This document shows, one piece after another, positions 59,711-64,000 of a DNA stretch of 64,000 nt (positions within the stretch are counted from its first letter, which is position 1; each line of letters starts with the position of its first letter). The notes below the pieces were generated by a model. That model did no database searches, was not told where the DNA came from, and worked only from the letters and a program-made list of their open reading frames with translations. The position numbers and the translations under genes are program-made. Source of the stretch: MED-G105 sp038522945 (GTDB taxonomy: Bacteria > Pseudomonadota > Alphaproteobacteria > Caulobacterales > Parvularculaceae); NCBI GenBank assembly GCA_038522945.1, contig JBCBJV010000016.1, positions 1-64,000 on the forward strand, read 5' to 3'.

Positions 59711-61498
59711 ATGGCTAACGAGTACGAAATCATTGACCATTCATACGATGTCGTTGTCGTTGGTGCTGGCGGCTCCGGCCTGCGCGCGACGCTTGGCGCA
59801 GCACAGGCAGGACTAAAAACGGCCTGCGTCACAAAGGTCTTCCCTACCCGTTCGCACACTGTTGCCGCCCAAGGAGGCATTTCTGCGTCCCTTGGCAATA
59901 TGGGCGAGGACAACTGGCGCTGGCACATGTACGACACGGTCAAAGGGTCTGACTGGCTCGGCGACCAAGATTCCATTGAATATCTCTGCAAGAATGCGCC
60001 TGCCGCCGTTTATGAGCTGGAACATTGGGGTGTTCCATTCAGCCGAACCGAAGAAGGCAAAATCTATCAGCGCGCCTTTGGCGGCATGACACGCAATTTC
60101 GGTGAAGGCCCGGTCCAGCGCACTTGCGCGGCCGCCGACCGGACTGGCCACGCGATCCTGCACACGCTCTATGGTCAGTCGGTAAAGAAGAACGCCGAGT
60201 TCTTTATTGAGTATTTCGCCCTTGATCTGATCATGTCCGAAGATGGCGAATGCCAGGGCCTTATGGCCTGGAAACTGGACGACGGCACGATCCACCGGTT
60301 TGCAGCGAAAATGGTGATCCTAGCGACGGGCGGCTATGGCCGGGCGTATTTCTCATGTACATCCGCGCACACCTGTACAGGTGATGGCAACGCAATGGTC
60401 CTGCGCGCCGGCCTCCCACTCCAGGATATGGAGTTCGTCCAGTTCCACCCAACCGGGATTTATGGTGCAGGCGTCCTGATCACCGAAGGGGCCCGAGGCG
60501 AAGGCGGCTATCTCACTAACTCCGAGGGCGAGCGCTTCATGGAGCGTTATGCGCCATCCGCAAAAGACCTCGCCTCTCGCGATGTGGTGAGCCGTGCCAT
60601 GACCATGGAAATCCGCGAAGGCCGCGGCGTTGGTAAAGACAAAGACCACATCCATTTGAACCTGAACCACCTGGATCCGGCAATCCTCGCTGAGCGCCTG
60701 CCTGGGATCTCTGAATCGGCGCAGGTCTTCTCCGGCGTGGATGTCACGAAGGAGCCGATCCCGGTTCTGCCGACGGTTCACTACAATATGGGCGGCATCC
60801 CGACGAACTTCCATGGCGAGGTCGTCACCAAGAAAGACGGCGACCCAGATGCGATCGTGCCTGGCCTCATGGCCATCGGCGAGGCCGCATGTGTCTCTGT
60901 TCACGGTGCAAACCGTCTTGGCTCCAACTCTTTGATTGACCTTGTGGTCTTCGGCCGTGCTGCCGGCTTGCGATGTGCCGAAGTGGTTGATCCGTCTACG
61001 CCTGTGCCGACCCTGAAGCCTAAAGCGGGCGACGAAGCGCTCGCTCGTCTTGACCGTTTCCGCTATGCGGACGGCAGCACACCAACGGCGCAGCTTCGTC
61101 TCGACATGCAAAAGGTCATGCAGAACAATTGCGCCGTCTTCCGGACAGGCGATGTATTAGAGGAAGGCCGCGGACTGATCAAAGGCGTCCACAAAGGGCT
61201 GCCGGACATTGGCATCACCGACCGCTCGATGATCTGGAACACAGATCTCGTTGAGACCCTTGAATTCGACAACCTCATTGAACAGGCGGTTGTCACCGTT
61301 GAGTCTGCTGCTAACCGTAAGGAAAGCCGCGGCGCGCACGCCCGCGAAGATTACACCGAACGTGACGACGAGAACTGGATGAAGCACACTATCGGCTGGT
61401 TCCAGAACGGTGCTGTTTCACTCGATTACCGCCCCGTGCATGAATATACGTTGACGGATGAAATCGAGTACATCGAGCCGAAAGCACGCGTGTACTGA
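59711..61498 (+). CDS. sdhA: Succinate dehydrogenase flavoprotein subunit
   Basis: A 595-residue catalytic subunit that oxidises succinate to fumarate. FAD-binding VVVVGAGGSGLRATLGAAQA at about 15-34; the covalent-FAD histidine is in PTRSHTVAAQGG (about 47-58). Substrate residues are in HTCTGDGNAMVLRAG and NYNMGGIPTNFHGE-type text; ERFMERYAPSAKDLASRDVV and the C-terminal DEIEYIEPKARVY are typical. It starts 10 bp after sdhD. The usual next gene, sdhB, is not here but 2.4 kb further on. Confidence 0.98.
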   Translation: MANEYEIIDHSYDVVVVGAGGSGLRATLGAAQAGLKTACVTKVFPTRSHTVAAQGGISASLGNMGEDNWRWHMYDTVKGSDWLGDQDSIEYLCKNAPAAVYELEHWGVPFSRTEEGKIYQRAFGGMTRNFGEGPVQRTCAAADRTGHAILHTLYGQSVKKNAEFFIEYFALDLIMSEDGECQGLMAWKLDDGTIHRFAAKMVILATGGYGRAYFSCTSAHTCTGDGNAMVLRAGLPLQDMEFVQFHPTGIYGAGVLITEGARGEGGYLTNSEGERFMERYAPSAKDLASRDVVSRAMTMEIREGRGVGKDKDHIHLNLNHLDPAILAERLPGISESAQVFSGVDVTKEPIPVLPTVHYNMGGIPTNFHGEVVTKKDGDPDAIVPGLMAIGEAACVSVHGANRLGSNSLIDLVVFGRAAGLRCAEVVDPSTPVPTLKPKAGDEALARLDRFRYADGSTPTAQLRLDMQKVMQNNCAVFRTGDVLEEGRGLIKGVHKGLPDIGITDRSMIWNTDLVETLEFDNLIEQAVVTVESAANRKESRGAHAREDYTERDDENWMKHTIGWFQNGAVSLDYRPVHEYTLTDEIEYIEPKARVY

Positions 61499-61533
61499 TC
61501 AATCCTTTAGATTTTGACTTAAGGGTCCTGCGA

Positions 61534-62424
61534 GTGGCAAACCCGATGAAACTCGCAAGCCCCGAGGGTGGCCTTAATGCCGCCATCCGGGCTGAACAGG
61601 GCCTGCTTGAAGGACTAACATGGCGGGATAAGCGGCTCGTCCGCACTCCCGGCCATTCGAATGGGCCGAGTGCATTCTCAAAACGCGACGCCGCTCTCAT
61701 CGATCCTCTTCATTCCGCATGCTTCCCGTGCATTCCCTATTTCGGCCGGATCTATGGTGGGCAGCTTGAATTTAAAGGCTCCTCGTATCCGCTCAGCGCG
61801 ACTCGGACTGACCACGCCCCCAACGACCCGCTCCATGGCGAGGGATGGATCTCCGACTGGGAGACTTTATCAACCACCGATCAGCATACGGAACTATTCC
61901 TTGACTATACCCCGCGCGCGGGTCACTGGCCATTTGCGTTTCAAGCCAGACAAACCTTCGACCTAACAGATGACGGGCTGACCGTTCGTCTTTCAATGAC
62001 GAATACCGATGACAGGCCGGCCCCAGCAGGCCTTGGGCTCCATCCGTATTTTAGCCGAACAAGTGAAACGACGGTCACGTTCAATGCGGGCGAATGCGTG
62101 ACGCCGCCCGGCGCGGCTCCGGCTGAGCTTTCACCAGGTTTTGGCAAGGGAGAGCAAGTCCCGCTCCCGAAGACCATGCTCGACCACAGTTTTGTGGGTT
62201 TCGATGGAGATGTTCGCCTCCGACAAGACGGGCACAGCATCCACATCAAGACCGATGCCCAGATCCTGCATGTCTTCGCGCCAGAGCACGAAGATTATGT
62301 TTGTCTCGAGCCCGTCACGCATTTGCCTGGCAGACTCACCGAGTTTGGCACGGCATCTGGTGGCCGTTTGCTTGCCCCAAATGAGGCGCTTTCAATTTCA
62401 ATGACAATCGGACGTCCAACCTAG
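61534..62424 (+). CDS. Aldose 1-epimerase-family protein
   Basis: A 296-residue galactose mutarotase-fold protein. Family residues: histidine in APNDPLHGEGW (about 88), the catalytic-type histidine region GLGLHPYFSR (about 170) and glutamate near EDYVCLEPVTHLPGRL (about 255). These enzymes interconvert alpha and beta anomers of sugars; the short length and text fit the YeaD/GalM-like variants. No sugar operon is near. It lies between sdhA and sdhB on the same strand; the start is ATG or an in-frame GTG at 61534 and remains uncertain. Confidence 0.85.
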   Translation: MANPMKLASPEGGLNAAIRAEQGLLEGLTWRDKRLVRTPGHSNGPSAFSKRDAALIDPLHSACFPCIPYFGRIYGGQLEFKGSSYPLSATRTDHAPNDPLHGEGWISDWETLSTTDQHTELFLDYTPRAGHWPFAFQARQTFDLTDDGLTVRLSMTNTDDRPAPAGLGLHPYFSRTSETTVTFNAGECVTPPGAAPAELSPGFGKGEQVPLPKTMLDHSFVGFDGDVRLRQDGHSIHIKTDAQILHVFAPEHEDYVCLEPVTHLPGRLTEFGTASGGRLLAPNEALSISMTIGRPT

Positions 62425-62536
62425 CCCGTCGAACTGTGCATCGCTCTCGTCAACTTGCCACGTCCGGGCAATACTCCGCTCGATATTGCAGAATCCAAAA
62501 TGCAAGACCCCGATCACCTGAACTTGGGAGCCCGCC

Positions 62537-63385
62537 ATGACCGCTTCGAGCTATGAATGCTTCACCGTCGAGATATCCGATCATATCGCCAATGTGCGGC
62601 TGAACAGGCCAGAGAAGGCCAACTCCATGATCCCGGCCTTCTGGAAGGAATTCCCCGCGGCGATCACCAAGATTTCTGACGACGCAGAAGCGCGGGTGAT
62701 CGTGATTTCGTCCGAGGGCAAGCATTTCACGTCAGGGATGGACATTTCCGTCTTCATGGAAGGCGATCTGGATCCGCACCCGGACAATCCACACATCTCA
62801 GCGGAGTACTTTGTACATTATTATCTCGCAAGTCTTCAGCATACGTTTTCCGCCCTGGAAGCTGCGCGCCAGCCTGTCCTAACCGCAAGCCAAGGCGGTG
62901 TTCTCGGGGCGGGCGTTGACCTGATCACCGCCGCTGATTGCCGATATGCCAGCAAGGACGCTTTTTTCTGTATTCAGGAAACCGTCATTGGGATGACCGC
63001 GGACGTCGGCACGTTTCCTCGTCTTGTCAAAGTCATCCCCGAGGGCTGGGCCAGGCAACTTGCCTATACCGGCGAGCGACTGCCCGCTGACAAGGCGAAG
63101 GAAATTGGCCTCGTCAATGAGGTGTTCGATGATGCGCAAAGCTTGCTCGATGGGGTCATGGACATCGCCCGGAAGATCGCTCAGCACGCCCCGCTCGCCG
63201 TCACTGGCTGTAAGCGCATGATCGCGTACTCCCGCGATCACTCCACCGACGATACCCTTAACCATGTCGCAGCCTGGAACGCGGGCATGCTTCGTCCTGA
63301 AGATATCAAGGAAAGCTTCACCGCGAAGTCAGAAGGGCGCGCGCCTCAATATGATAGCTTGAAGAAAGTCGTGCGCCAGACCTGA
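62537..63385 (+). CDS. Crotonase-family protein, likely delta3,5-delta2,4-dienoyl-CoA isomerase
   Basis: A 282-residue crotonase-fold enzyme for beta-oxidation of unsaturated fatty acids. It keeps three acidic residues equivalent to Asp176, Glu196 and Asp204 of rat dienoyl-CoA isomerase: Asp in GAGVDLITAADCRY, Glu in FFCIQETVIG and Asp in MTADVGTFPRL. Oxyanion-hole text is GKHFTSGMDIS and SQGGVLGAG. The C-terminal helix contains KSEGRAPQYDSL. A plain enoyl-CoA hydratase would have a different acidic pattern. It fits the alkane/fatty acid theme begun by alkB. Confidence 0.88.
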   Translation: MTASSYECFTVEISDHIANVRLNRPEKANSMIPAFWKEFPAAITKISDDAEARVIVISSEGKHFTSGMDISVFMEGDLDPHPDNPHISAEYFVHYYLASLQHTFSALEAARQPVLTASQGGVLGAGVDLITAADCRYASKDAFFCIQETVIGMTADVGTFPRLVKVIPEGWARQLAYTGERLPADKAKEIGLVNEVFDDAQSLLDGVMDIARKIAQHAPLAVTGCKRMIAYSRDHSTDDTLNHVAAWNAGMLRPEDIKESFTAKSEGRAPQYDSLKKVVRQT

Positions 63386-63489
63386 ACGCGCCCAGGTCAA
63401 GACCGGAAGCAAGCGCCACAATCATACTTAATCAACTCTTCAGGATCCTCGGGCATGATACCCGCTAGGATCTCTGAAGGTACGCAGGC

Positions 63490-63774
63490 ATGATTACCAT
63501 CTTTGACATACTGGCGATTTCGTTACTGGTCGCTTCCCTGATCATGTTCATTATCAGGTATATCCGCGAAGAGCCGCCGATCCTTCCTTACTTCCTCATT
63601 GCCTGCACATGTGCATTTGGAAACTGGCTCGGCGAGATAGGCCTTGTCTTTGCGTCGATCTCATTGCTGACGGCCGCAGCATTTCTGTTTCTGAGCTGCA
63701 TCTTCTATCCGAAGCTCCGCAATATGGGTGACAACCCAGAGACAACAAACCAAACCCCATCGAAATCGTCTTAA
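63490..63774 (+). CDS. Small membrane protein, 94 residues
   Basis: An uncharacterised protein with three hydrophobic segments (IFDILAISLLVASLIMFII, LPYFLIACTCAFGNWL and IGLVFASISLLTAAAFLFLS) and a polar C-terminal tail rich in N, P, S and T. No family recognised. Between the isomerase gene and sdhB, same strand, with about 110 bp on each side. A GAAGGT lies near the ATG. Confidence 0.65.
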   Translation: MITIFDILAISLLVASLIMFIIRYIREEPPILPYFLIACTCAFGNWLGEIGLVFASISLLTAAAFLFLSCIFYPKLRNMGDNPETTNQTPSKSS

Positions 63775-63885
63775 GGCGCTGCAGACCCTCGATATTTGAT
63801 GTTGCTGCGACGCCAGATCGCTGGCGAGCGGGACCTGCTCCGGCTATACATCCGTCAACGCAGATAGCCGAGGCTCTTTTCCTTC

Positions 63886-64000
63886 GATGGTCCAACTTAC
63901 GCTTCCGAAAAACTCCGTCGTCAACAAATCCGGTAAAACCTTCAAACAGAAAAAGGCCGGTGGCAAACTCCGTACGTTCAAAGTCTACCGTTATGACCCG
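63886..64000 (+). CDS. sdhB: Succinate dehydrogenase iron-sulfur subunit, N-terminal part
   Basis: ATG 63886 opens a frame that runs off the right edge (38 codons). The text MVQLTLPKNSVVNKSG and LRTFKVYRYDP matches the N-terminus of alphaproteobacterial SdhB, whose plant-type ferredoxin domain follows. Its place 2.4 kb after sdhA on the same strand supports it as the missing subunit. The ribosome binding site is weak. Confidence 0.9.

Overview
The window looks like part of a chromosome from an alphaproteobacterium, probably aquatic or marine. The alphaproteobacterial signs are the long form of dCTP deaminase, the DUF1674/SDHAF4 protein, ApaG, the order rpmI-rplT-pheS-pheT and the sdhC-D-A genes. 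It is a draft: a run of exactly 100 N lies at 14100-14199, and the left edge (1-261) is a perfect 66-bp fold-back that looks like a contig-end artefact. I see no prophage, transposase, CRISPR array or rRNA. The genus cannot be fixed from the sequence.

Layout: 0-4.5 kb, a giant acidic secreted protein (sugar-dehydrogenase-like propeller, RTX-like and malectin-like parts), cut by the edge. 5.2-7.6 kb, an AlkB alkane hydroxylase divergent from a TetR regulator over twin operators, then a VOC protein. 7.7-12.2 kb, polA facing a MotA/MotB-like ion-channel pair. 12.5-14.6 kb, an orphan RHS toxin-tip region: two copies of a 254-bp RHS core piece, a tail interrupted by a stop, and an overlapping exported immunity candidate. 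14.6-29.9 kb, housekeeping and accessory genes (HtpX, SDHAF4-like, nuclease, YpfJ-type peptidase, TrkH, ApaG, Dcd, radical SAM, methyltransferase, SYLF, tandem PilZ, tRNA-Gly, a broken NTF2-like gene, an M14 zinc enzyme).

30.1-35.1 kb is the most distinctive locus: cyanophycin synthetase followed 10 bp later by a 738-residue protein with two cyanophycinase-like domains, the second with altered catalytic residues. The N domain of the synthetase lacks two of the three residues of the primer-hydrolase motif of cyanobacterial CphA, so this organism's polymer cycle may differ from the textbook one. 35-41.7 kb holds a selenium-binding-protein-like lipoprotein, an unknown gene, tRNA-Thr and the DUF1800/DUF1501 pair. 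41.7-48.3 kb is the rpmI-rplT / pheS-pheT block, split by an oppositely oriented S46 dipeptidyl-peptidase gene.

48.4-58.6 kb has a stand-alone Ada zinc domain, a TetR regulator divergent from pspA-yiaA with three identical-type palindromes between them, DUF3297, an unusual two-motif aspartic protease, several uncharacterised proteins and an acyltransferase. 58.9-64.0 kb is the succinate dehydrogenase locus: sdhC-D-A, then an epimerase, a dienoyl-CoA isomerase and a small membrane protein, and finally the start of sdhB at the right edge. Together with AlkB and the acyl-CoA isomerase this suggests an aerobic heterotroph able to use alkanes or fatty acids and to store nitrogen as cyanophycin.
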